A DNA stretch of 64,000 bases, from positions 496,001 through 560,000 of the forward strand of contig SPDT01000007.1 in NCBI GenBank assembly GCA_008477525.1, in the 5' to 3' direction. This DNA is from Hypomyces perniciosus (lineage: Eukaryota > Ascomycota > Sordariomycetes > Hypocreales > Hypocreaceae). Within the stretch, counting starts at the first letter, position 1; each line of letters starts with the position of its first letter. Positions 49,101 through 62,800 of this stretch are shown here, in pieces. The notes under the pieces were generated by a model. The model searched no databases. It was not told the origin of the DNA and worked only from the letters and a program-made list of their open reading frames with translations. Both the position numbers and the translations under genes were made by a program.

Positions 49101-52100
49101 GCTTTTACTTATATCTTTAAAAGATTATAAATACTATTAAAAGAAAGTTTTTTAAGCCTATCTATATTTTAGTTAAGATTTTATATATTTATACGTAGTT
49201 TTTTATACTTTTTTTAAGCGGATAAAGTATATTAAAGCCTTATTTATATTATTTTAGAAATAGTATAATCTTTAATTCTATTAAAGATACTTTTAGGTTC
49301 AGTTTATTACTATTATAGCTATTAAAATATATTTTATTTCCTTTTATAATTATATTTTTATTCTAGGTTTTTAATAAAAAGACTATTTAAAGTGCCTTTA
49401 ATATAAAGCCTTTTTTTATATTTAGCGGTATTTCTTTAGTTATTAGCTTTAATAAAGTAATTAAAGTATAGCTATTACTTTTTTTTAAAAAGGATTAAAT
49501 ATTTACTTTTATTAAGCTAATAGCTTTTAGCTATTTTAATCCTTTAATAGCCTTTTATTTTATAAAGGACTGTCTTTATTTTAAAAGATATAAAAAGGCA
49601 AAAAGTTAAGTAATTGAATAGGTTTAAAATTTTATTTCAGCTTTTACTATTAAAAAATAAACAGTTAATAAAGAAATATAATTAATAAATTATTTAATTT
49701 TATTATTTTCTTTTTTATAGTATATTTAGGTTATATTTTTTATAGGCGGGGCAGTAGACTTTAATTAGTGGCTATCTTTTTCCTTTTAAAAATAGTATTT
49801 AGCAATTATTTTTGAAAATATTGCCGCTTATCCTCGCTTACGCGTCCTTTATATAAAGGTAGTTGTTTTGATTTATCTGGTTTATTCTAAGAATAGCTAC
49901 TTTAAAGTGTTATAGGGGACTATATCTTGGTTGGAATATCTCTTTTTCCTTTCACTCGCGAGCATATACCCTGGTTCTCGGTCAGACTAGGCATTCCTTT
50001 AATAGTTAAAGAGTCGCTGTAAAGCTCTTGAAGCTTTTAGTTATTATTAACCTTAATTATTACCTTATCGACTACTTTATCCTTCAATAGATCCTTATCC
50101 GCCTTTAACTCCCTATCTATAAAAAGTCTCTTTATTATATTTAACCGCCTACTAATTAAATCTATCTTTTATAAATTTGTTTAAATATTTACTTAAATAA
50201 ATTTTATGAAATAAGACTTTATTTAATATCTTTAATTTATATACTTTTATTATACCTGCTTAAAATTTAATTTTAAATAGGCTTAATTAATATATCTTTA
50301 GCTTTATATCTTTCAAAAGGTTTTTTCAATACTTTATATTATAGAGTAATATAAAGTTATTAAAGAGGAGCAGTTTTAATTATTTTCTGCAGTAAATATT
50401 GATTATTAATATTTATCCTTTTAATTAATATTTAGTAAAACGCAATAACTCTCTCTTCACCTATTTTAATATCTTTCTCTTTTTGTTAATATATAAATAT
50501 ATACTATTAATTAATTTTCTATTATATAGACTTTATCTTAATTAATTAACTGCTAAGTAAATAGTTTTACTATTAAAGGAAAAATCAGTTTTTAGCTAAA
50601 TAATAGGTAAAATATAAAGTACCCTATTAAGCTTTTTACTATATACCTATTAACTATAAGTACTTTATTTAAATTCTAAAACTATTTTTTATTAAGCCTA
50701 GCTATCTTTACTAATATTAATATTAAACTTTAATAATTAACCTTTACTATAATATTAACTTTAAGATTATATATTAATATTTAAATAACTTTAACTTTTG
50801 AATTAATTAATATTTTTACAAGTATTCTTTTTATTTTTAGTCTTTTATTTATAATAGTTTAAATTATTATATTAAATTAATATATTTATTCAAGTATAAA
50901 CTTTATTATTACTATTAATAATAAAGTAGGTATAGGTTTTACTTTCATTTATTTATAAAAGTAATATTTTCCTTTAAATAAATGTATATATTTATAGTTA
51001 TTTACAATATATTAAATATTAAAACAACCCTTTTTTATAGGTTTAGTTAATTTTATTGTAATCGCTAGTTTTATAAAGCAGTATAAGTTAAAGCTTTAAT
51101 ATTAAAGGTATACTATAACTGCTTTAAATGTATTATTTTATATTTATAGCTATTAATATTTTTCTTTTAAAAACTTAAAAGTTACGTTTTAGCCTTTATA
51201 GTTTATTTTTATATAGTACTGCTAAATAGCTATTCTCTTTAAAGTTAAGCTATTAAAGATAAATATAAGTTAGCGGCAGTATTTTATTAATCTCGCCTAT
51301 CATTTTGTATCTTTTATAATAAACCTTTTTATTTTATTTTTAAACTATTAAAAGTCTATAGGTAAAAAATGAAATAGTTTTTATATTATTTAAAAATATT
51401 ATATAATCTATTAAAACTTTTTATAATATTTTTCTTTTAATAGTATAAATAAAATAGCATTTAAGTATATATCTATAAAATCTTTCAAGTCTTTTCTTTT
51501 TAGCTTTAACTTTATTTATGGCAGTTATTAGTTTATAAAATAATATATTTCTTATAGTATTATCTTTTTTAGGGATATATTTAGCTGTAAAGTTAAAAAG
51601 AAAGATATAACTAATTTATTAAATTATATATTTCTTTAATTAATAATTATTTTAATATTTATTTTTAGTGTAAATAAAAGTCTATAAATATAAATATATA
51701 GCCTTTTAAAGGCTTAAAGTAAAGCCTTATAGTCCTTTTTTATAGTATTATACTTTATTGTTAATAAAAGCTAATATTTACTTTTATATTAAATTAAATG
51801 GCTTTTCCCTTTTATAATCTAGATTAAAACAGCCCTTTAGCTTATTATACTAGTATTAACTATAAAGATTACCTCCCTATATCCTTTACTTATATTTCAT
51901 ATTACTAGTATAAAAGTTAAAGTAATAAACTTTTTAAATTAATTTATAGTTTATTATTATTTCTCTGTTTACTTTTAAAGCGTGTTTTTCTTTAGTATAT
52001 TTATTAAAGGCTTAGTAATTTATATAAAGTGTTTAATCTAGTATCTATAATAAATAACTCAACTAAAGAAAAATTAAACTTTATTAATAGTTTTAGAGTT

Positions 52101-53986
52101 TTTTTATTTTTTTATGTTAATAATTTTACTTATAGTTAATTAACATTTTTCTATTTCTTATATATACTTTATTAATTTAGCAGATTTTTAATAAAAGACT
52201 GATTTTAGTATTAAAATTATATATTTTAATGATTTTATATTAAAAAAGGTTTTATTTAAATTTTAAAAGTACTTTAAAATATAATATTAGACTTTAAATA
52301 TAACTTTTTTACCGCTATATATTAACTTTAAACCATATACTGCAATATTATTTAAAAATAGCTAGTAAACTATAACTATAAAATTAAATAGTATTTAATA
52401 AATAATATACTAGAATTATACTATAAAGCTTATAGCGCTTATTAAGTAACTATAATATCTTACAAGGCTAATCAAGTTTATAAATATAATTATATTTTAG
52501 CTTTTTTCATTAAAAGGGATCTAATTATAGCTTAAAAAAAGTTTGGTAATAATAGTATTATATAATGTATAAAGTCTTCGCTATATTAATCTACATTTAA
52601 AAGGATAAAAGTATTTGTAATCATTGCTTTCTTTATTTATATAATAAAATTAATAAAGTAAAGGCTGCTATTTTTCTTTTATATTAAGAAAAATAAATGT
52701 CTATATAGTTTATAGCCTTGTTTTAAAAAACCTTATTTAATATATACATATAGCAAATTAACTACTCTTTTTATACCTTTAAAGATTAAAATATTACCGC
52801 TCTACTATATATTATACTCTACTATATAAATAGTTTATAGTAAAGCAATTTTAAAGTTTAACTTTCTGTATTTTATAAAATTCTAAAAAAGTATTAATTG
52901 CCTGTTTTTTAAGATTTACATTAAAAGTATAGTTTCTTATACTATTAATTTCCCTGTTAGTATTTTTAAAATTATAGCTAAATAGTCTAGTACAAGCTGT
53001 GTCTTAATTTTAATTAATAAAAACTTTACAGTAATATATTTTATAAAGGGGGCATTATATTTTAAGTTATCTTTTATTTTATTTTATTTTTTTAACTTTT
53101 AATAAAGACTTTTAATAAAAATAAAACTATTAAATAAAGTATTATCTACTAAATAGATTTTTATACCTTTTTTTTATATATAGTATTAATTCTAATCTAT
53201 ATACACTTTTATACTTTCCTTTAAAACCTTCTCCTTTATTCCTTTATTCCTTTAAATTCTTTAACTGTTTTCTTTATTACTTTTATTTAATCTTTTAGTT
53301 TATTAGCTAATAATAGCTATATTAAATCTTTTTTAGCTTACTTTAATAATCTATATAAAACCTCCTTTTTAAAAGTAAAGTAAAGGTTTTTTAAATTATC
53401 TTTTACTTTATTAACTTTCTATTTAAATATAAAGTTAGTATTTATTTTAGCCTTAAATTCTATAATACCTTTATTTTATATTCTTAACAGATAGCTTTAA
53501 TAATTAAAGTAATAACTCAAGTATTCTTTATTTTATATTTTATATATAAATCCCTATTCTTTGATCTATAATTAAATATAAGCTATACAGTTTAAATTAA
53601 TAATATATTAAAAATAAAAGGTATTAAGACTTTATTAAATATAATATAAAATTTAACTGCTATTTATATATTACTTATATATACCTAAATAACACTTTCA
53701 CTATATATATTTACTTACCTGTTATTAAATATAATATTAACTACTTTATAAAGGTATATTTCTAAACTATAATTTATAGTTAATTAATTAAAAATCATAT
53801 TTCCCTTTAACTTAAAGTTTATAAATGCTTTAATAAATATACTATTAAACTCTTTTAATTATACCTATATCTATACTAGGTTTTATAAATACTAAAAGAT
53901 TTCTTTTATTTAAACTATATAAATCTAAATTACAGACTTTTATAACCGATTTGCCTTATAGTTAACAGCTATATTAGGTTACTTTA
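46195..53986. other. Unresolved AT-rich RIP-mutated transposon mass
   Basis: Nearly 7.8 kb with stops in every frame. The only clear signal is a GC-richer minus-strand stretch at about 49,840-50,150 that reads as a retroelement gag-like frame of ~100 codons with few stops, ending K-P-D-K-S-K-Q-L-P-L-Y-K-G-R. This suggests a minus-strand retroelement to its left. No LTR ends found. Confidence 0.4.
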
Positions 53987-54212
53987 TATAGCAGGTATAG
54001 CCTAACCGGAAAGCACGCAGTTAAGGCACCTCTATATTGTCTATCTATAGCTAAAGGATGGAAGCTTTATACTAGCTATATATACATTATATAGTTATGT
54101 ATATAGGGTTATAGCTAAGGTGGTTTCCTAATTAGGTAAGCAGTCTAGTATTGGTTATATTTCCGGATTTAGCGTAGTTATAATTTTAAAAGATATAGCT
54201 TAGCTTATAATA
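53987..54212 (-). repeat. 3' LTR of inverted family C copy
   Basis: Aligns base for base in length to 27,184-27,409, with transitions. Confidence 0.9.
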
Positions 54213-57200
54213 TTACCCCCCCCTTTTATAATAGCTCTCTCTTTAGGCGCTGTTACTTTACTAGCGTATAGCTATTAAGTAGCCTATTATTAGACTTAAT
54301 TAGGCTATATTTAGATATATAGTTATTAAAGGCTACTATATCTTTAAGTATATGTATTGGTTTTTAAGTTAGCTTTATATATTTTTTCTACTATATTAAT
54401 ACTTTATAGAAAAAGCTATAACTTTATTATTTAATCTTTGCATAAAGGATTTCTTTAACCTTTTATTTATCCTCGCTATTTATTGATATTAATACTAATT
54501 AAAAGTTATTTAAAAACTAGCTTAAAAAAAGGTTATCAGCTACTTTTTTTAATAGGTTAATATAAAATTGCAGGTATAAAGTAGTTAATATACCTAGTTT
54601 TATTATATAAAAGCTAATAACTTTTATTATTATATATTTATAATATAAAGTATTAAGCTTTTTAAAAGGCTAAAGAGTATTATAGTTGTTAAAGTATAGC
54701 TAAACTTTATCCTTTACTTTATATCTTTTAAAGGGGCCTTGCTGCTAGTTTATAGAGTCTTTATAGTATTATTATATAGCGGTAAATACTGTTTAAGTAA
54801 AGGCAGTTATTCCTTTTAGTCTTTTAATTAATTCTTTTATAGCCTTTTCCTTTTAATCTTTTAATCTAATAGCTTTATTTTCTTTTATATATAATTAAAG
54901 GGGTTTTATATAGTAGCTGTATTTAAAGAAAAAAAGGCTTATTTAAATAGCTATATATTTACAGTTATTTAAAGTTAATTATACTACTAAAAGGAGGTCT
55001 CTTTAATTACTTTAAAAATAGTTTATATATACTTTAAAGTATATTTAAGTCTTTTAATTACTTTTCTTTAATCTACTATTAATTTATAAATAATATACTA
55101 TATTTAAATATTATTAGGTTCCTGCTAGTTTATAAAAAGCTCTTTAAAAGCAGCTAGTTAATTAAATCTTTAATTATTAACTATAAATTAAAGTATTTTA
55201 TAGAATTAATAATAGTATTAAAGGAAGCTTTTTATATATACTTATACCTTTATACTCTATTACTTTAAAGGTAATATTTTTAATAAACTAGTTAATAATA
55301 ATTTAAAGGTATTATACTTATATTAGTTTTATAAGTAATAAGTTAATTATAAAGTCTATAGCTAGATTACTGCAAATATATTAAAGAATAGGTAATAGTT
55401 TAAAGAGTCTTTATTTATAGCTTTTTTATATTCTTCTTTTTTTATATATATTATAGTTATAAAGGAATTATTAGCGTAGACTGTTAATTTTTAGCTAAAA
55501 GAACCTGCAGGAAATAATAGCTAGGGTTCTATTATAATTTAAATAGCCTAAAACTGCAGTATTATATTTTACTTATATAATATAAATATATAGCGTTTCG
55601 CCCTTTTTTTTAATTATAGCCAGTATTTAAACATAGTCTTAAAATATTAATCTTTATTCTTTATTAGTTATATATTCTAATATCTATACTTTAAATTAAA
55701 AGTCTATAAAGAGGGAGTGCTTTTCTTTCTTAATTGCAATATATATTTATTAATATATTAAGTCCTTTTAAATTCTTTAGTTTTTTAGGTCTTATAATTC
55801 TGTATTTCTATTAAATATATATATTAAAAGGAGATTAATATCGCTATCTTTAAATCGCTATATTGCTAGTGTGGCTGGGATAAATTATATATAGCAGCTT
55901 AATTTACGCTTATTACCTTTATTAAATAAAAGGTTTTATTCCCTATAGTTTAATATATTAAAGCAGCTACTTTACTGCCTAGCCTATATTAAATTATAAA
56001 ATTAAACTAAAAAAAAAACTCTACCTAATACGTTTATTATTTAAAAAGTTTCCTATATATTATAAAAAACTATAAGTCTTTATAGTGTAAAATAATTATA
56101 AAAGGGTTATAGCTATATAACTTTACTTTTTACTTTTTTAAATAGAAAATTACTACTAGTATTTCTTTATTATAAATAAAATAATTATATTTAATAGGGC
56201 TTAGCTTTTATAAATAGTAAATTATAGTATAGTATTTTCCCTTTTTATTCTTTTATAAAAGGACTCCTTTTAAAGTATATCCTAAATAGTCTGCTTTAAT
56301 AAAAGTGCGTTGTATAAAATCCTAAGCTTATAGTATAAAGGCTTTAATAAAGAGGCGTTTAAGCTTTTAAAAGGCTGCTTTTTCTATACCTTTTTACTAA
56401 AAAAGGGTTTTTTATTTAATTAACTTTATAAATAAATAGGCTATTTAAAAGAACTTAAAAATAAATATTAAATAGTAATTAATAAAGCTAAAAAACCTTT
56501 AGACTTTTATTACTATTATAGGCGCCTACTATTTACTAATAATTTACTGCTTTTTAAAGTTATAGGCAATTCTTTTACTAGTATATACAATAAACTTAGA
56601 GTATTTAATCTCTTTTTATATAAATATATACTTCCTCGGATCTAAATATAGCCTAGTATTAGCGAGGGCGTATAAAACTTGCTAGACCTTCTTTATATAA
56701 TCCGTTTATAACCTATTAGTATAAATTAAAATATTGTTAAGGTATATAGATATAAAGTTATTTAAAAAGGGGCGTAATACCTAATTAATATACTATTAAA
56801 ACGCTACTAGTATACTAATGAGTCTAAATAGAATTACCTGCTATTTATATAAGCTATAGTATATATAAAATATAGTTTTATATTTTTTTCTTTTCGTGAC
56901 TTTAATTTTATAAAATGCAGCTACTATATCTAGCTTTATAAACTACTTTGCTTTTATTAAGCTATTAATGGTTTTAAAAAAAAGGGGTAAGGGGTAATAA
57001 TTTTACTGCATTATTGCATTTAAAGCGGAGTAATTTATATAAAAGCGAATTCCTCTTCTAAGTTTCTAGACAAAAAGCATAAAGGCTATAGCAGCTAAAC
57101 TGCTAGCTTAAATAAATCCTTTATTAAATAAATTCAAAAGGTTTTTCTATAATACTAATAGTTCTTTATATAATATACTATAAAGGGGGCCTTAAAAGAG

Positions 57201-59175
57201 TTTTAATTCTTTACTGTATTTATTAACTTTTAAGGGAATCTGTAAATTAACTTTAAAGCAGTATAATAAAAACTTAATAGCTTTTTTTACAGAAAATAGT
57301 AAATAGAACTCTTTATATAATTTAAAGGGAATATATTCCTGGGGATTTATAGGTCTTTTAAGCTAAAGTATTTTTTTAATATTAGATAAGTTAATAGTTT
57401 AAAGGAAATATATTTCCTTTTTGCTATTCCTTTTAATGCAGTAGTATTCTATTTATAATATTAAAGTTACTATAAACTAAACTCTTTATATAGCTTTAAT
57501 ATTCTTAAGCTCCTCTTTATCTATACATTATAGCTATAGGCTAGCTTTTCTATAATTAACTTCCTTTTTAGCTGTATTATAAACTATTTAATTAACTTTA
57601 GCTTCAAGTTTACTAAAGATTAGGTTATAGTCTAGTTTATCTACTATATAGGCGTATTAATATTTAATATAGCTGTAGAGATTTAAGTAAATAATAGCAA
57701 TACAGTTAATTTCTACCTTTTTATAAATCTCAGTAAATATCCTAATTTTCCTTTTAATAATCTTAATCTATAAAAAATATAACTTTTAAGTACAAAAGGA
57801 GTTTATAATAATATAAAGGTTATAGCTAGTATTAAATAATACTATAATAAATATATTCTTTATTTTGGCTTATAATATTATTAATATACTAGTTATTTAC
57901 TTTTTAAACTCTTTTTATCATTTTAGTTTTTTTTTTATAAGTTTTAATGCTTACCTTTATATTAAAGTTAATCTTTTAATTTATTACTAAAATTACTATT
58001 TTCTTTACTATTAATATATTAATTATTATTATTAGACTTACAGTTAATAATCTAGATTTAATATGCGTAGGCTTTATAGCGTTTTTTTATAAAACTAGGC
58101 AATATATCCCTTTTTCCTGTAATAGTAATATATAATCTCTTTAATAGTATTTGCTTTACTCGCTAAAAAACTATATTAGCGTTAGTTTTTTATATAGTTT
58201 ATACCCTTTATTTAGGTATTGCCCTCTTTATTAACTGCTTATATATAGTCCTTTAAAGTATAATATAGTTAAAGCTTATTATATTCTTTCTGCTATAAGT
58301 AGCCTATTAAAGCAGCTTTTGCATTTTATTAGTCTAAATTTAATTACTTAATACAGCTAGTAATATTTTAAACTTTAATAAACTATTTAGGATAAGTAAA
58401 CAGCAGGTTTATTATTATTAAGCGGAATTATAGCTTTAAAAATAATACTCCTTTAAAGAAGATAATTTTAGCTTAATTAGCTTAATTATCGCCACTTATT
58501 TTAAAGAGCTTTTATTTAAAGTAAGGAAAAAAAGATAAAAGTAAAGTTTTATTTTTTTACTTAAAAGTATATAGCTTTTATATAGCTTAGTTTTAAAGTC
58601 TTTAATCTTTATAAGTATCGTTTAAGTATTATATAAATTCCGCTAAGTTATAATTTTTTTAATTCCTTTTAATATATAAAAAGTAATAACTACCTACTTA
58701 AATATAGCGTTTAAGCAGGAGTTAATAAAGTATTACTATTTTCTATTACTATTATAAAACTCTTTATTAAGTTTAAGCTTTTTATATATATTTTACGCTT
58801 ATATAATATACTCCTTTTACTTTTTAAGAATTTAAATAAATTAAAAAGTAGTTTCCTTTTAACTTTAAAAGTTTATATAAACTTTATTATAGAGGTTAAT
58901 GCAGGCTTTATAGTTACAGCCTATATAGGTTTTTATTTAAGTTATAAAAGGAATAATATTTTATCTTTTTAGCTATTTAGCCTTTAAGTCGCTAATGCTA
59001 TAAAGTCTAGCTTTTTTATTAATGCAGTTATTTATTTTTATAAAGGTAAAATAGTTTATTTAATGTATAATTATATATTATTACCTTTAAAGGCTTAATC
59101 TTTAAAATTTACTATTTTCCTTTTATAGTAAAAGTTCTATTACTTATTAGCTAAATAATAGCTAAGCTATAAATA

Positions 59176-59401
59176 TATAATAGGTATAGCCTAACTAGAA
59201 AGTATATAGTTAAGGCACCTTTATATTATCTATCTATAGCTAAAAACAGAAGGCTCTATACTAACTATATATATATTATATAGTTGTGTATATAGGGTTA
59301 TAGTTAAGGTGGTTTCTTAATTAGGCAACCAGTCTAGTATTAGTTATATTTCCGGATTCGGTATAGTTATAATTCTGGGAGACATAGCCTAGCCTGTAAC
59401 A
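59176..59401 (-). repeat. 5' LTR of inverted family C copy
   Basis: 226 bp; preserves the TGTTACAGGC start (read on the minus strand) that is mutated in the other copies. Confidence 0.9.
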
Positions 59402-59542
59402 AAACTGCTTTAATCTTTATAGTATTTAAATAAATATTAATTTTTATTTTTTTATTTAAAAGCTATTATTTAATCCTTTAATTAATTAAAGTTCTTAATT
59501 ATTTTATTTTTATAAACAATATTTAAAGGGCCGCTTTAAGTC

Positions 59543-59662
59543 TGTTAAAAAGGAGGGCTAAAGAGCAAGGATTTCTGTGTAATTGGGTAACCTTCCTATT
59601 CCGGCTAGACCTGGAATTAGGCCCGATGCTAGGACCGAGTTCCGGAGGAACTTTAATGTAAA
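59543..59662 (-). mobile_element. LTR family B fragment (terminal ~120 bp)
   Basis: Reverse orientation, beginning TGTTAAAAAGGAGGGC, little mutated. It breaks off after GGAACTTTAATGTAA. Confidence 0.85.
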
Positions 59663-59840
59663 TGTTAGGAGACCAGAAGCTCCGGAGCTCTCATAATATC
59701 ATATAGGCCAGAATATATATATAAAAGTACCTATAGTCTTTAAAAATATAAAACTTTAAAGACTAATAAACTATTACTGCTATATTTAACTATTAGTTTC
59801 TGGCTTATTATTTATTTATTAATACTTATGTCTCCTTTAA
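59663..59840. mobile_element. Candidate small element with inverted ends
   Basis: Starts TGTTAGGAGAC and ends GTCTCCTTTAA, roughly inverted. It is flanked by GTAAA and GTAAT, a near match. It immediately follows the LTR B fragment. Weak: it could be chance. Confidence 0.25.
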
Positions 59841-62800
59841 GTAATTACTCTTTAACCTCCTTTACTTTTTCTAAAGTTATAGCCTTTTATTTAATTTATT
59901 TACTTTAAAAGAAGTCTTTAATATATTAATCTTTTATTATTTTTAATAAAAGTAAAAAAACTATTAAAGTTAAAAATACTTTAAACAATAAATAATTAAT
60001 TTACTTTTAATAAAAAGGCTATATTATAAATATAAAAACCTTTAAATAAAGTTATTTTTTTAAATTATTAACTAAACCTTTTGAATAATATTTTATTTAT
60101 AGAAAAGAAATTTAATATTTATATTTAATAAATAAATAAAAGATAAATAATAAATATATTGAAAGTAAAAATATTTAAATACTTTTGTTTAAAGGGAAAA
60201 CCTTTCTTTTAAACTTTTAAAGATTAAAGGTTTATTGCCTATAATTAATTTATTATATACTATTAATTTAAAATAACTTTATACAGGGAATTAAAGTAAA
60301 ATATAAATTTAAACTTTTTATTATAAAAGAGAGTTTTAAATAAAATTATAGATTTTTTTATTATTATTAAAAGGCAGTTTAAATTATCCTTTACTACTTT
60401 TTTTTAAATAGTTAATAAAATGATTTATATTATTTTTTACTTAAAGAAATATATTTAATAGTAATAAATTAACTATTTTAAATAAAAAAGTAAATCTATT
60501 AAATTAATTCTTTAAAATAAATTTCATTAATAGCTTAAAAATAATAATTATAATAGTTTAATTAGATACTATAAAGTAATTTTATGAATCTTTTACTTAT
60601 ATTAATCTATTAATTAATGTTTTTAATTATTATTTTTTTCATTTAAAATTATTAAAAGTAAATTCTTTAAAATAACTCCTTTATAGCTTAAAATATAGAT
60701 ATTTCTGTAGTATTTTTCCTTTATAATAAATAAATAAATACTTTACTACAAAATCTTTATAATTTAATAAAAGTGAATTTATATTAATATAATTATTAAA
60801 ACTTTTATATATAGCTATATTAATAATATAAATAGTATTTAATACGAATTTGAATTTTAAAAAAAATATAAAAAGATTAAATTTATTAGTTAATCAAGAT
60901 TATATTGCAATTACATTATTAATACTTTAAAGAATATAATAATTAAAATATTTAAAAGTTTAAAAAAATAGAAAAACCTTTTTAATTTAATAACTTATTA
61001 AAAATAGAATAGTCTTTACTATAAAACTTCCTATAAAGCTTTTAATTATATAAAGTATAATAATAAATACTACTTTATTAAAAAGTATAATAACTTTATT
61101 AAACTATATTTTATTAGCATAAATACTAAACCTGCAGTTTATTAAGCCTAAAAATACAATTATTATATAAATCTACTTATAAAATAAGTAAAGAAAATAT
61201 AGTTATATAGTTATTAATAATATATAAATACTTTATTTAATTTTAATACTATTATTTATATTATCGCTTTATAATAAAAAGATTAATTAAAAAGTCTATT
61301 ACTAGCTTTGAAATTTACTGTTATTTTCTTAAATATTTCGTCTATAATTTATAATTATATAAATATATCTATAAAGATAATTAATAATTAAAAAAAATAG
61401 CTATTTTATTATATTATCGCTAATAGCTTAAAAGACTTTATTCTAAAAAGACTTTAATTTTAAAAAACTAATTTTACTTTTTTATAAAAGTATAATTAAT
61501 AGAATTATTCTTTAATTAAAGATTCTATTACTTTAATAGCCTTTAAAAAGCGGCTATAATGAACTATTAAAGATACTTAAATAGCCTTTATATTAGCAAT
61601 TAAAAAAAAGCTAAAGATTAGGTTAAAAGCTTCAGAAAACTTATTATTTTTAATTTAAATAAAGCTATTTCCTTAAAAGATTATAAATCAGCTTTATATT
61701 TAAAATTACTTCCTATATATTATAATCTTACTAGTATTTCCTTTATTGAAAAAGTTATTAATATATTAATAAATTAATAATATACTATTAAATTAAAAAA
61801 TAAGAAAATGCCTTTATAAAGTCTTATTTATAACCTAGTATTTAAAAAGCTAAAAGCTTTCTATAAATATTTAAAAAAGCATTATAAAATATATAAATTC
61901 TATAGTCTAGTAATCCTATAAATGCCCCTATAATTCTTATATTAAAAAAAGCAGTAAACTGTAAATATATATTAATTTTTATACTTTAAACAAAATAATT
62001 TATAAAAGCTATACTCTTTTACTATTAATCTTTAAGACTTTTAGTAAACTTTTATATATTAAGATTTTTATAAAGTTTAATCTAAAGGATATATATTACT
62101 TAATATTTATCTATAAAAAAGATAAATAAAAGATAATATTTCGCTGCTTATATAAATACTTTAAATATAATATTATACTATTAAACTTTATAAATTCCTT
62201 TATAATTTTTAATAATATATTATAAAATCTAATTAATTCCATTTATATTATATATTTTAATAATATATTAATTTATAGCTATACTGTTAAAAAGTATATA
62301 TAGTATATTTACCAGGTTTTTAAACAGCTAGAAAATATAAAGCTATATATGTATATTAATATATATATCTTTTATATTACTTTAATACCTTTCTTTAAAT
62401 ATATTATTATATTTAATAAAATTAAAATAAAATAATTATATATTGAAACTATTATTAAATAGCTAATATTTAAAAGTATATATAATATCTTTATATTTTT
62501 AAAATTTGAAAAGTTTAATTATTACTTTATAAAAAATTATAGTAAAATTAGGGTGTTTTTAATAGATTTTATTTATAAAAAGTAAAAAAGTTCTTTATAG
62601 TTAAAGCCTAGCGCTTTTAAAGCTTTCTAATAGCTTAAAGGAAAGTTTTTAAAGAAACCTATTTTAATATATTATAACTTAAAAGCGCTAATTTATATAA
62701 AAATAAATACATTAAACTATGTAATTAAAGCAGTATTAGCTTAATACTAGTAAAATACTTAATACTTTATAATCTATATATTAAAAAAGTTAAATAATTT

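Larger units (their letters stand above)
53987..59401 (-). mobile_element. Family C: full-length inverted copy (5,415 bp), RIP-mutated, un-nested
   Basis: Both LTRs are 226 bp: 53,987-54,212 (3' LTR) and 59,176-59,401 (5' LTR). The C-run at 54,215-54,222 is the complement of the polypurine tract. The interior is 4,963 bp; the chromodomain trace is at about 54,316-54,480. It shows undisturbed sites for the element A and LTR B insertions found in the plus copy. The flanks (CTTTA and AAACT) do not match, so one end may be recombinant or mutated. Confidence 0.9.
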
